From positions 1-6,988 of the forward strand of contig CAAFMM010000492.1 of the NCBI GenBank assembly GCA_900764025.1: a stretch of DNA of 6,988 nucleotides, written 5' to 3'. This document shows, in pieces, positions 1-6,476 of this stretch. Within the stretch, counting starts at the first letter, position 1, and each line of letters begins with the position of its first letter. Below the pieces are notes generated by a model. That model did not search any database and was not told the DNA's origin. It worked only from the letters and a program-made list of their open reading frames with translations. A program made the translations under genes and the position numbers. Source of the stretch: an uncultured Collinsella sp. Lineage in GTDB: Bacteria > Actinomycetota > Coriobacteriia > Coriobacteriales > Coriobacteriaceae.

Positions 1-1361
1 CCTACCAGGTAGAGGGCGAGACCCGCACCCACGGTAAAGGCAAAGTCGCCTGGGACGACTTCCTGGAGGCCCAGGGGCGCTTCTCCCCCGATCCCGCTTC
101 GGACTTCTACAACCAGTACCCCGTCGATTTGGAGCTGTGCGAGGAGTTCGGCATCAACGGCATTCGCCTCTCCATCGCCTGGAGCCGCATCTTTCCCAAC
201 GGCACCGGTGAGATTAACCCCGAGGGCGTCCAGTTCTATCACGATCTCTTCGCCGAGTGCCATAAGCACCACGTTGAGCCGTTCGTCACGCTGCATCACT
301 TTGACACGCCGCTGCCCCTCTTTGAGAAGGGCGATTTCCTCAACCGCGAGACCATCGACGCCTTTGTGGACTTTGCCACCTTCTGCTTTAAGGAGTACGC
401 CGACCAGGTGACCTACTGGTTCACCTTTAACGAGATCTGGGCCGACGCCTCCAACACCTACATCGAGGGCACCTTCCCCGGTGGCGTCAAGGCGCATCTG
501 GCCGAGGCTTTCCAGTGCGAGCACAACATGATGCTCGCCCACGCCAAGGCCGTGCTGGCCTTCCACAACGGCGGCTTTAAGGGCAAGATCGGCGTCATCC
601 AGTCGCTAGAGTTTAAGTACCCGCTCAACGAGAACGACCCCGCCGACATTAAAGCCGCCAACAACGAGCACGTGCTGCAGAACCAGTTTCTGCTCGACGC
701 CACCTTCCGCGGCGACTATGCGCCCGACACCCTCGAGTGCGCCAACCGCCTGGCTGCCGTCTCGGGCGGCACCATCGAGATCCTAGACGAGGATCTGGAA
801 ATCATGCGCGAGGCCGCGCTCTACAACGACTACCTGGGCGTTAACAACTACCAATGCCGTTTCTTGAAGGCTTACGATGGCGAGAACGACCTGCACCACA
901 ACGGTACGGGCGAGAAGGGCACTGGCCGCTGGCGTGTTAAGGGTATTGGCGAGCATGTGAACAAGCCTGGCATCCCCACCACCGACTGGGACTGGATCAT
1001 CTATCCCGAGGGCCTGTTCGATCTGCTCGTCTACATTAAGCAGCGCTACCCCAACTATAAGCAGATCTTCATTACCGAGAACGGCATGGGCTACAAGGAC
1101 CCCTACAAGGACGGTTTTGTGGACGACCAGCCGCGCATCAACTACATCGAGCAGCACCTGCGCTGGTTGCTTAAGGCCATGGAGGTGGGCGTCAACGTGG
1201 GCGGCTACTTCCTGTGGAGCCTGCAGGATCAGTTCTCCTGGACCAATGGCTACAACAAGCGTTACGGCTTCTTCTACGTTGACTTTGAAACCCAGAAGCG
1301 CACGCCCAAGGCAAGCGCATATTGGTATAAGCACGTAGCGCAGACCCGTCGTCTGGACTAG
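1..1361 (+). CDS. lacG: 6-phospho-beta-galactosidase (GH1, LacG type), 5' end outside the window
   Basis: A glycoside hydrolase family 1 enzyme, expected in the cytoplasm to hydrolyse 6-phospho-beta-galactosides (such as lactose-6-phosphate) delivered by a PTS transporter. The frame is open from base 3 to the TAG at 1359-1361, giving 453 visible residues. Judged against the second copy at 2996, about 25 N-terminal residues lie outside the window, so the in-frame TTG at 129 is not the real start. The general acid/base Glu is in TFNE (codon 432-434) and the nucleophile Glu in ITENG (1077-1079). Near the C-terminus FSWTNGYNKRYG carries the Ser, Trp, Lys and Tyr that in Lactococcus LacG bind the 6-phosphate; the Trp separates phospho-galactosidases from phospho-glucosidases. 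Family resemblance to LacG, recalled from memory, runs the whole length. One oddity: the conserved G-(I/L)-N-Y-Y segment reads GVNNY. It is followed by a strong terminator, so it is the last gene of its transcript. Family assignment is firm; the exact sugar is inferred. Confidence 0.93.
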   Translation, partial: YQVEGETRTHGKGKVAWDDFLEAQGRFSPDPASDFYNQYPVDLELCEEFGINGIRLSIAWSRIFPNGTGEINPEGVQFYHDLFAECHKHHVEPFVTLHHFDTPLPLFEKGDFLNRETIDAFVDFATFCFKEYADQVTYWFTFNEIWADASNTYIEGTFPGGVKAHLAEAFQCEHNMMLAHAKAVLAFHNGGFKGKIGVIQSLEFKYPLNENDPADIKAANNEHVLQNQFLLDATFRGDYAPDTLECANRLAAVSGGTIEILDEDLEIMREAALYNDYLGVNNYQCRFLKAYDGENDLHHNGTGEKGTGRWRVKGIGEHVNKPGIPTTDWDWIIYPEGLFDLLVYIKQRYPNYKQIFITENGMGYKDPYKDGFVDDQPRINYIEQHLRWLLKAMEVGVNVGGYFLWSLQDQFSWTNGYNKRYGFFYVDFETQKRTPKASAYWYKHVAQTRRLD

Positions 1362-1406
1362 CGGCTGGCGGGGTCGCCTGCCCACATAACCTGTCCCCAT
1401 TTCTCA

Positions 1407-1450
1407 GCCGGGGGCGGCACGTCACACGGCGCGCCGCCCCCGGCCTTTTT
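1407..1450 (+). terminator. Intrinsic terminator of the first lacG transcript
   Basis: A perfect 12-bp G+C-only stem: GCCGGGGGCGGC at 1407-1418 pairs with GCCGCCCCCGGC at 1433-1444. The loop has 14 nt and is followed by CTTTTT (1445-1450). The stem begins 45 bp after the lacG stop codon. Stem, loop and T-run make a textbook Rho-independent terminator for rightward transcription. Confidence 0.95.
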
Positions 1451-1466
1451 GTGCAGGTCGGAAGCC

Positions 1467-1531
1467 GTTTGTCTCGATCTGTAACATCTAGCCGAGTATT
1501 TCGGCCCCAGCTGTTACAGATTGAGATGAAC
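1467..1531. repeat. Palindromic unit A (type 1)
   Basis: The core arms are TCTCGATCTGTAACA (1472-1486) and TGTTACAGATTGAGA (1512-1526). They match at 14 of 15 positions, and the exception is a G-T wobble. Pairing continues outward to 1467/1531 with two more wobbles. The interior is exactly 25 nt (1487-1511). It can form an additional 5-bp hairpin: GCCGA (1491-1495) with TCGGC (1501-1505). The sequence matches unit C of the second array closely. Confidence 0.85.
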
Positions 1532-1552
1532 AGGATTGCTCTTTCCGAAGAA

Positions 1553-1607
1553 TCTAAATTTGTAACACGTAGCCCGCTTTTGACCGTCTACCTGTTACAG
1601 ATCGAGA
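1553..1607. repeat. Palindromic unit B (type 2)
   Basis: The left arm (1553-1567, TCTAAATTTGTAACA) is degenerate, with three departures from perfect pairing. The right arm (1593-1607, TGTTACAGATCGAGA) is canonical. The interior is again exactly 25 nt and includes GTAG and CTAC, which can pair, around CCGCTTTTGACCG. That loop is nearly identical to the loop of unit D. The unit ends 15 bp beyond the stop codon of the leftward lacI-type gene, so it would form a hairpin at that mRNA's 3' end. Confidence 0.8.
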
Positions 1608-1622
1608 CAAACGGAGTAGGAC

Positions 1623-2651
1623 CTAACCCCGTATGTCCCTAACAGTCGAGCGTTCGACCAGCGTACTCGGCACATGAATCGCCTCGATAGACGAGCTCTC
1701 TCCAATCGCCGCCTCAAACGCAAGCTTACCGACACCGCGCAAATCAAATCGCAGCGTCGTCAGTCGATTGTGAGGAACAAGTCCCTCGAGTGCGTCGTCG
1801 ATACCAACCACGCTCACGTCGTCGGGCACGGACAGGCCCGCGTTCTCGAGCGCGGCGATAACGCCCAGCGCCATCTGGTCATTTGCCGCAAGCACGGCAG
1901 TCGGCGCCTGCGACCCGCCGGCAAGCACCTCGGCCGCAATCCGCTCGCCCATGGCGTACCCACTGTCCGCACTCCAATCGCCACGCAGCATCGGAGCGGC
2001 ATCGACATGAGCACGACCCAGTGTATCGCGCCAACCGGCCTCACGAAAACGCGAGGAAATCGAGTTTTCCGGACCCGCCACAAACCGCATATTCGAGTGA
2101 CCATGTTCCAGCAGATAATTGGTCAACAGCTCGCACGAACCATACTGGTCGGAGTCGATCGTCGTGCAGCGCGGATGCGCATACATGGACAGGATGACCG
2201 TTCGCACTCCCGGCTGGGGAACAAACTCCTCAAAATCGGGAGCCATGCGGTTCATGTTGAGAATCATGCCGTCGACGGGTCGCTCGACCATGCGGCGCGA
2301 GGCATCGGCAAGTGCATAGGGCTTGTCGCCGCCCATCTCGATCATAGTGACGGCAAAATCGTGCTCGCGCGCCGCTTGCATGATACCCTCGAGCGTCGCC
2401 AGGTTACCGACACGTGTGATGTTGTACATGCACAGGCCAATAGAACGATACGACCCGCCGCGCAACGCCGCTCCAGCAAAATTGGGACGAAAGCCCAGCT
2501 CTTCCATGGCGGCCAGCACACGCTTGCGCGTCTTTTCCGTCACGTTGGGCATACCGTTGACCACGCGAGACACAGTCTGGCGGCTCACGCCAGCGAGCGC
2601 CGCAACCTCTGCCGCGCTCGCCGAATGACCATTCCTTGTCTGCTGAGCCAT
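1623..2651 (-). CDS. LacI-family transcriptional repressor
   Basis: A LacI/GalR-type regulator of 342 residues counted from the ATG at 2651, the usual family length. The N-terminal helix-turn-helix is plain: AAEVAALAGVSRQTVSRVVNG (residues 13-33), with SRQTVSRV as recognition helix, followed by VTEKTRKRVLAAMEELGF and a hinge helix ending ALRGG (61-66). The rest is the periplasmic-binding-protein-like effector domain, with the family motifs LAANDQMALGV and SVPDDVSVVGIDD. The start is uncertain. ATG 2651 gives a normal N-terminus, but the purine-rich GGAAGG lies only 1 nt upstream. GTG at 2660 and ATG at 2708 are in-frame alternatives; the last would be very close to the predicted transcription start. 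It is divergent from the second lacG and convergent with the first. The shared operators between it and lacG suggest it represses both itself and the lacG-lacE operon. The inducer is not known from sequence; a galactoside or sugar phosphate is likely. Confidence 0.92.
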   Translation of the reverse strand: MAQQTRNGHSASAAEVAALAGVSRQTVSRVVNGMPNVTEKTRKRVLAAMEELGFRPNFAGAALRGGSYRSIGLCMYNITRVGNLATLEGIMQAAREHDFAVTMIEMGGDKPYALADASRRMVERPVDGMILNMNRMAPDFEEFVPQPGVRTVILSMYAHPRCTTIDSDQYGSCELLTNYLLEHGHSNMRFVAGPENSISSRFREAGWRDTLGRAHVDAAPMLRGDWSADSGYAMGERIAAEVLAGGSQAPTAVLAANDQMALGVIAALENAGLSVPDDVSVVGIDDALEGLVPHNRLTTLRFDLRGVGKLAFEAAIGESSSIEAIHVPSTLVERSTVRDIRG

Positions 2652-2712
2652 GCCTTCCACGCTAACCTGCTTCCCAACTATTCCCCGCGCCCATGGCGCA
2701 TCGTACATACAT

Positions 2713-2726
2713 TGATAACGTGCTCA
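2713..2726. promoter_or_regulatory. LacI-type operator O1, lacI side
   Basis: TGATAACGTGCTCA is a 14-bp imperfect palindrome with a central CG, the format of LacI-family operators (TG-N4-CG-N4-CA). The stretch AACGTGCTCAT is identical to O2. It sits a few bases downstream of the transcription start predicted from the leftward promoter at 2739-2768, a position suited to autorepression. That it is bound by the neighbouring repressor is inferred. Confidence 0.65.
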
Positions 2727-2738
2727 TGATACCCGAGC

Positions 2739-2768
2739 CATATACCACAACATGAAAACTTCTGTCAA
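2739..2768 (-). promoter_or_regulatory. Sigma-70-type promoter of the lacI-type gene
   Basis: On the minus strand there is a consensus -35 TTGACA (plus-strand 2763-2768). An 18-bp spacer separates it from TATATG (2739-2744), which is preceded by TG plus one base (an extended -10). Transcription would begin near 2732 and give an mRNA leader of about 80 nt to the ATG at 2651. Operator O1 falls within the first 20 transcribed bases. Confidence 0.7.
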
Positions 2769-2844
2769 TCAAAACCGCTTACCGAACAAATACAACCGTT
2801 CGCGGCTGTTTGAAGTTGTTTTGTTTCTATACATCCCAGCCGGA

Positions 2845-2858
2845 TGTTAACGTGCTCA
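2845..2858. promoter_or_regulatory. LacI-type operator O2, lacG-lacE side
   Basis: TGTTAACGTGCTCA differs from O1 by one base and from O3 by one base. The similarity to O3 extends beyond the 14-mer (ATGTT before the core, CATT after it). It lies 137 bp upstream of the second lacG. Confidence 0.65.
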
Positions 2859-2866
2859 TTGTCAAA

Positions 2867-2880
2867 TGTTCACGTGCTCA
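2867..2880. promoter_or_regulatory. LacI-type operator O3, lacG-lacE side
   Basis: TGTTCACGTGCTCA starts exactly 22 bp after O2, about two helical turns, so both sites face the same side of the DNA. The wider palindrome AAATG-N2-CACGTG-N2-CATTT (2864-2883) pairs at 16 of 20 positions, making this the most symmetric copy. It lies just upstream of the A+T-rich stretch expected to hold the lacG promoter. Confidence 0.7.
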
Positions 2881-2915
2881 TTTTGGTTCTAATCATTTTA
2901 AGATAGTGTTTATCG
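2881..2915 (+). promoter_or_regulatory. Probable promoter region of the lacG-lacE operon
   Basis: An A+T-rich stretch between operator O3 and the lacG leader. It offers -10-like hexamers TCTAAT (2888-2893) and TAAGAT (2899-2904), but neither has a convincing -35 hexamer at 16-18 bp. With TAAGAT, O3 would be centred near -37 and O2 near -60. Either repression by blocking RNA polymerase or dependence on an activator would fit. Exact elements are not resolved. Confidence 0.35.
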
Positions 2916-2985
2916 GGCTTTTTCACCGCTGAACGCTAACCAGGGAGCCTCCTGAGCGCAAACGCACAATATCGAACAGCGAGAC

Positions 2986-2992
2986 GAGAGGG
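2986..2992 (+). promoter_or_regulatory. Ribosome binding site of the second lacG
   Basis: GAGAGGG ends 3 nt before the ATG at 2996 and 9 nt before the in-frame ATG at 3002. The spacing favours 3002 (protein starting MSLLNRVQQ) over 2996 (MHMSLLNRV). The difference is only two residues. Confidence 0.6.
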
Positions 2993-2995
2993 TGT

Positions 2996-4444
2996 ATGCA
3001 TATGTCTTTGCTAAACCGCGTACAGCAGCTGCCGAAGGGCTTTGTTTGGGGCGCCGCAACCGCCGCGTACCAAACGGAAGGTTCCACGAAGGTGGCAGGC
3101 AAGGGTAAGACCATGTGGGACGATTACCTTGTCGCCCAGGGTCGCTTTTTGCCCGACCCGGCCAGTGATTTCTACAACCGCTACGAGGAGGATATCCGCC
3201 TTTCTGCCGAGCATGGACTCAACGCCATTCGTGTGTCCATCGCCTGGACCCGCATCTTCCCCAACGGCGACGATGCCGAACCCCTCGCCGAGGGCGTTAA
3301 GCACTACCACGAGCTGTTCGCCTGCTGCAAAAAGTATGGCGTCGAGCCCTATGTGTCCCTGCATCACTTTGACTCCCCCGCCGCCCTGTTCAACCAGGGC
3401 GACTGGCTCAACCGCAAGACCGTCGACGCCTATGTGCGCTATGCCGAGTTCTGCTTCCGCGAGTTCCGCGAGGTCAAGAATTGGTTCACCATCAACGAGC
3501 TCATCAGCCTCTCGCACTCCCAATACATCCAAGGCAACTTCCCGCCCAACCATCACTTTGATGTGACGAGCGGCATCCAGAGCCAGCACAACGAGCTCGT
3601 TGCCCACGCCCGCGCCGTCAACCTGTATAAGGATCTTGACGAGACCGAGCACCTGGGCGGACGCATTGGCATGGTCAACGTCCTGACGCCGGCATATCCT
3701 GCCACCGACTCGCCCGCCGACCAGCACGCCGCCGACCTGTACAACGCCTTCTACACCGACTTCATCATGGACGGCGCCTTCCTGGGTCACTACTCCGCGC
3801 GCACCCTCTCACTCATCAACGAGATTCTGCGTGCCAACAACGCCACACTTACGGTTGAGGACAGCGACATGGAGGAGCTCGCCAAGGCGGCGCCCCGCAA
3901 CGATATGTTCGGCCTCAACTACTATCAGTCGGCGTTTATCGCCGCCTACGATGGCGAGTCAACCAACAGCTTTAACGGCACCGGAGACAAGGGCACCTCG
4001 TGCTTTAAGTTTATGGGCGTCGGGCAGCAGGTCGATATGCCGGGTATCCCCACCACCGACTGGGATTGGCTCATCTACCCGCAAGGTCTCTACGACACGC
4101 TCAAGCACATCAGCGCCACCTATCCCAACCTCCCCGTCATCTATATCACCGAAAACGGCCTGGGCCACAAGGACCCCGAGCCCGACGCAAACGGCATCGT
4201 CGCCGATCCCGAGCGCATCGACTTTGTCGACCAGCACATGGAGAAGGTGCTCCAGGCGCGCGCCGAGGGCGTCGACGTCCAGGGCTACTTTATCTGGAGC
4301 CTGCAGGACCAGTTCTCGTGGGCCAATGGCTATAACAAGCGCTACGGCCTGTTCTACATCGACTTCGACACGCAAAAACGCTACATCAAGCAGTCGGCAC
4401 TCTGGTACAAGGAGCTCGCCGACACTATGGCGGACGCGCAGTAG
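2996..4444 (+). CDS. lacG: 6-phospho-beta-galactosidase (GH1, LacG type), complete
   Basis: A 482-residue GH1 enzyme, close to the usual 465-480, predicted to cleave intracellular 6-phospho-galactosides to galactose-6-phosphate and the aglycone. Residues counted from ATG 2996: the N-terminal FVWGAATAAYQTEG signature at about 16-29, acid/base Glu168 in INEL, nucleophile Glu386 in ITENG. The phosphate-binding set is Ser441, Trp442, Lys448 and Tyr450 in FSWANGYNKRYG. Each of these four is 13 residues beyond its Lactococcus LacG counterpart (428, 429, 435, 437), so spacing is kept. Trp442 and the absence of the phospho-glucosidase-type SASTGE-like segment favour galactosides. No signal peptide. 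It is a diverged paralogue of the copy at 1-1361, roughly half identical by eye, so not a recent duplicate. It is the first gene of an operon with lacE 176 bp downstream, behind operators O2 and O3. The true start may be the ATG at 3002. Confidence 0.95.
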   Translation: MHMSLLNRVQQLPKGFVWGAATAAYQTEGSTKVAGKGKTMWDDYLVAQGRFLPDPASDFYNRYEEDIRLSAEHGLNAIRVSIAWTRIFPNGDDAEPLAEGVKHYHELFACCKKYGVEPYVSLHHFDSPAALFNQGDWLNRKTVDAYVRYAEFCFREFREVKNWFTINELISLSHSQYIQGNFPPNHHFDVTSGIQSQHNELVAHARAVNLYKDLDETEHLGGRIGMVNVLTPAYPATDSPADQHAADLYNAFYTDFIMDGAFLGHYSARTLSLINEILRANNATLTVEDSDMEELAKAAPRNDMFGLNYYQSAFIAAYDGESTNSFNGTGDKGTSCFKFMGVGQQVDMPGIPTTDWDWLIYPQGLYDTLKHISATYPNLPVIYITENGLGHKDPEPDANGIVADPERIDFVDQHMEKVLQARAEGVDVQGYFIWSLQDQFSWANGYNKRYGLFYIDFDTQKRYIKQSALWYKELADTMADAQ

Positions 4445-4470
4445 CGCATCGCCTCGCTTTCCCCCGAGAA

Positions 4471-4507
4471 GGGAGCGGCCCTATGCGATACAAACCCAGC
4501 CGCTCCC
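4471..4507 (+). other. Hairpin in the lacG-lacE spacer, possible partial terminator or processing site
   Basis: GGGAGCGGC (4471-4479) pairs perfectly with GCCGCTCCC (4499-4507) around a 19-nt loop, 26 bp after the lacG stop. The sequence that follows is C/T-rich (CTCTCTCCCCC), not a T-run, so it is not a canonical intrinsic terminator. Further on, CCCGC (4529-4533) could pair with GCGGG (4555-4559) around a CTTTTA segment, a weaker second structure. In the 176-bp gap between two genes of one pathway, such hairpins could lower or stabilise part of the message and set the LacG:LacE ratio. That role is inferred. I see no clear separate promoter for lacE. Confidence 0.5.
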
Positions 4508-4605
4508 CTCTCTCCCCCTGGGACCGGCCCCGCCTGCACCCGGGCTTTTAGCAAGCGGGAGACCATATAGGTTTTCAACGTCCATGCCATTAAGATTTCA
4601 TGCAA

Positions 4606-4612
4606 AGAGGAG
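4606..4612 (+). promoter_or_regulatory. Ribosome binding site of lacE
   Basis: AGAGGAG, a strong Shine-Dalgarno match, ends 8 nt before the ATG at 4621 and fixes that start. Confidence 0.85.
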
Positions 4613-4620
4613 CGTGAACT

Positions 4621-6381
4621 ATGGAATCGATCGTTAAGTTCTTGGAGAAAGGTCAGCCGTACTTCGACAAGGTCTCTAAGAACATCTACCTTCAGGCCAT
4701 TAAAGACGGCTTTTTGGCAGCAATGCCCATTATCCTGTCTTCTTCTGTCTTCCTGCTTATTTCGACCCTGCCGGGCGTTGTCGCCACGGTCGGCGGCTTT
4801 ACGCTGCCCGACTGGTGGAACGTCGACGTCGTGAACTTCTGCAACAAGGTTTACAACTTCACGATGGGCGTCGTGGGCATCATGGTCGCCGGCACCACCG
4901 CAAGCGCGCTGACCGGCTCCAAGAACCGCCGCATGCCTGCCGGCAAGGCCATCAACGCCACGAGCACCATGGTCGCCGCCATGTGCGCTATGCTCATCTT
5001 GGCCGTTACCCAGACGAGTGCCAAGATCGACGGCGCCGATGTCTCGGTGTTCTTTACCGACAACATGGGCACCAAGGGCCTGCTGAGCTCCTTTGTCGCC
5101 GCATTTGCCACGGTCAACATCTATGCCTTCTGCATTAAGCGAGACATCACCATCAAGCTGCCCAAAGAAGTCCCCGGCGCCATCGCCCAGAACTTCCGCG
5201 ACATCTTCGCCTTCAGCTTCTCCATCCTGTTTGTCGCCGTCATCGACGTTATCTGCCGCACCTGCTTGGCCGTCCCGTTTGCCAACGTCATCTCCACGCT
5301 GGTGAGCCCGCTGTTCGCCGCTGCCGATTCCTACGCCGGCCTCGCCCTCATCTGGTTCATGATCCCGCTGTTCTGGTTCATGGGCATCCACGGCCCCTCG
5401 GTCGTTAAGCCTGCCCTCAACGCCGCGCTGTTTGGCAACATCACTACCAACCTCGCCACGCTGCAGGCCGGCGGTCACCCCGCCCTCGCCCTGACCGAGA
5501 ACTTCGGTAACTACATCGGCGAACTCGGCGGCACCGGCGCCACGTTCATTGTCCCGATCATCTTCCTGCTCTTTATGCGCTCCAAGCAGCTCAAGGCCGT
5601 CGGCAAAGCCTCTGTCGTACCCGTGATGTTCGCCGTCAACGAGCCGCTGCTGTTCGCCGCGCCCATCATCCTCAACCCGTACTTCCTGATCCCGTTCCTG
5701 TTTGCCCCCGTGGCCAACGTCCTCATTGGTAAGTTCTTCATCGACTTTTTGGGCATGAACGGCTTTATCTATGCCATGCCGTGGGCACTCCCCGGACCGA
5801 TCGGCACCTTCATCGACACCAACTTCCAGCCGATCTCTCTGGTCCTGGTTGTCGTCCTGCTGGTCGTTGACTTCTTGATCTACTACCCGTTCTGCAAGGC
5901 CTACGACAACGTCCTGTGCAAGCAGGAGGCCGAGACCCTGGCCGAAGAAGAGGCCGAGGAGACCAAGGCCGTCAAGACCGCTGCCGCCCCCGCCGTTGAG
6001 GCTCCCGTTGTCGAGACCGCTTCTGCCACTGAGGCCTCCGCAGCTCCGTCCGCCCTTAAGGGCAAGGACCTGAGGGTTCTGGTTCTGTGCGCTGGCGCCG
6101 GCACCTCTGCACTGCTCGCCAACGCGCTTAAGGAAGGCGCCGACGAGCTGGGCATCGACATTACCGCCAACGCCGGTGCCTACGGCAGCCACTACGCCAT
6201 CATGGACCAGTACAACGTCATCGTCCTGGCTCCGCAGGTTCGCACCTATTACAACGAGATGAAGGCCGACACCGACCGCCTGGGCATCACGCTGCTGTCG
6301 CCCAAGGGCAAACAGTACATCGACCTCACTAAGGATCCCAAGGGTGCCGTCGCCTGGATCGAGGAAAACCTCGAGGCATAA
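4621..6381 (+). CDS. lacE: Lactose-type PTS transporter, fused EIICB
   Basis: A 586-residue inner-membrane PTS permease of the lactose/cellobiose family, expected to import a galactoside and phosphorylate it at C6 during transport. Residues 1 to about 435 are the EIIC membrane domain, with many hydrophobic helices (for example around 28-50, 78-98, 112-130, 190-215, 240-256, 305-325, 410-430). His257 in GIHGPSVV and Glu341 in VNEPLLF match the substrate-binding His and Glu of the family (His250 and Glu334 in Bacillus ChbC). A flexible Ala/Glu/Pro/Val-rich linker (about 440-480) leads to EIIB (about 483-586), whose VLVLCAGAGTSALL loop carries the phosphorylated Cys490. Architecture and sequence follow lactococcal LacE (about 568 residues), with a somewhat longer linker. 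It follows lacG in the same orientation and ends at a strong terminator. No EIIA domain is fused and none is encoded in the window, so LacF function must come from elsewhere. The exact sugar is inferred from LacG. Confidence 0.95.
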   Translation: MESIVKFLEKGQPYFDKVSKNIYLQAIKDGFLAAMPIILSSSVFLLISTLPGVVATVGGFTLPDWWNVDVVNFCNKVYNFTMGVVGIMVAGTTASALTGSKNRRMPAGKAINATSTMVAAMCAMLILAVTQTSAKIDGADVSVFFTDNMGTKGLLSSFVAAFATVNIYAFCIKRDITIKLPKEVPGAIAQNFRDIFAFSFSILFVAVIDVICRTCLAVPFANVISTLVSPLFAAADSYAGLALIWFMIPLFWFMGIHGPSVVKPALNAALFGNITTNLATLQAGGHPALALTENFGNYIGELGGTGATFIVPIIFLLFMRSKQLKAVGKASVVPVMFAVNEPLLFAAPIILNPYFLIPFLFAPVANVLIGKFFIDFLGMNGFIYAMPWALPGPIGTFIDTNFQPISLVLVVVLLVVDFLIYYPFCKAYDNVLCKQEAETLAEEEAEETKAVKTAAAPAVEAPVVETASATEASAAPSALKGKDLRVLVLCAGAGTSALLANALKEGADELGIDITANAGAYGSHYAIMDQYNVIVLAPQVRTYYNEMKADTDRLGITLLSPKGKQYIDLTKDPKGAVAWIEENLEA

Positions 6382-6413
6382 GACGCTGACACCACCTGCC
6401 GCTCGCAGACAAT

Positions 6414-6457
6414 AAATGGCCCGTGCATCGATGTGTGATGCGCGGGCCATTTTGTTT
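6414..6457 (+). terminator. Intrinsic terminator of the lacG-lacE operon
   Basis: A 14-bp stem: ATGGCCCGTGCATC (6416-6429) pairs with GATGCGCGGGCCAT (6437-6450), with one G-T wobble and a 7-nt loop. It is followed by TTTTGTTT (6450-6457). An A-rich run (AATAAA) on the left pairs with the first Ts. It starts about 35 bp after the lacE stop. Confidence 0.95.
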
Positions 6458-6476
6458 AGACCGCACCCGTCCTCCT

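Larger units (their letters stand above)
1465..1614. repeat. Palindromic repeat array 1 (two units), bounded by a 22-bp perfect inverted repeat
   Basis: This 150-bp block fills the convergent junction between the first lacG terminator and the 3' end of the lacI-type gene. It contains two palindromic units (1467-1531 and 1553-1607). Bases 1465-1486, starting CCGTTTGTCTCGATC, are the exact reverse complement of 1593-1614, ending GATCGAGACAAACGG. The outermost arms therefore form a perfect 22-bp inverted repeat enclosing the whole block. I see no ORF worth calling and no clear target-site duplication next to it. It may be a small non-autonomous palindromic element or a structured RNA 3' end; the function is unknown. 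Confidence 0.8.

Noticed and set aside
129..131. TTG as start codon of the first lacG
   Set aside because: The frame is open to the window edge, and the residues encoded at 3-128 match the N-terminal region of the second LacG, so the gene simply begins outside the window.
783..1400. Minus-strand frame opposite the first lacG, and a similar one at 3011-3790 opposite the second
   Set aside because: Both are Val/Gly/Ala-rich antisense shadows of GH1 coding sequence, with no recognisable domain.
1465..1614. The palindromic units as ordinary Rho-independent terminators
   Set aside because: No T-run follows the stems on either strand, and the T-stretch is in the loop. Clear terminators already precede both arrays.
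1674..2729. 351-codon open frame on the plus strand opposite the lacI-type gene
   Set aside because: His/Arg-rich product with no motif. The opposite strand encodes a clear LacI-family protein with a helix-turn-helix.
2810..2833. Rightward promoter using TTGAAG (2810-2815) and TATACA (2828-2833)
   Set aside because: The spacer is only 12 bp, too short for a sigma-70 promoter, and it would place both operators O2 and O3 within the transcribed leader.
4381..6450. 689-codon open frame on the minus strand opposite lacE
   Set aside because: It is a shadow of lacE: low-complexity Gly/Asp/Val-rich product, no family resemblance, and it runs through the terminator. Long antisense frames are expected in G+C-rich codon-biased DNA.
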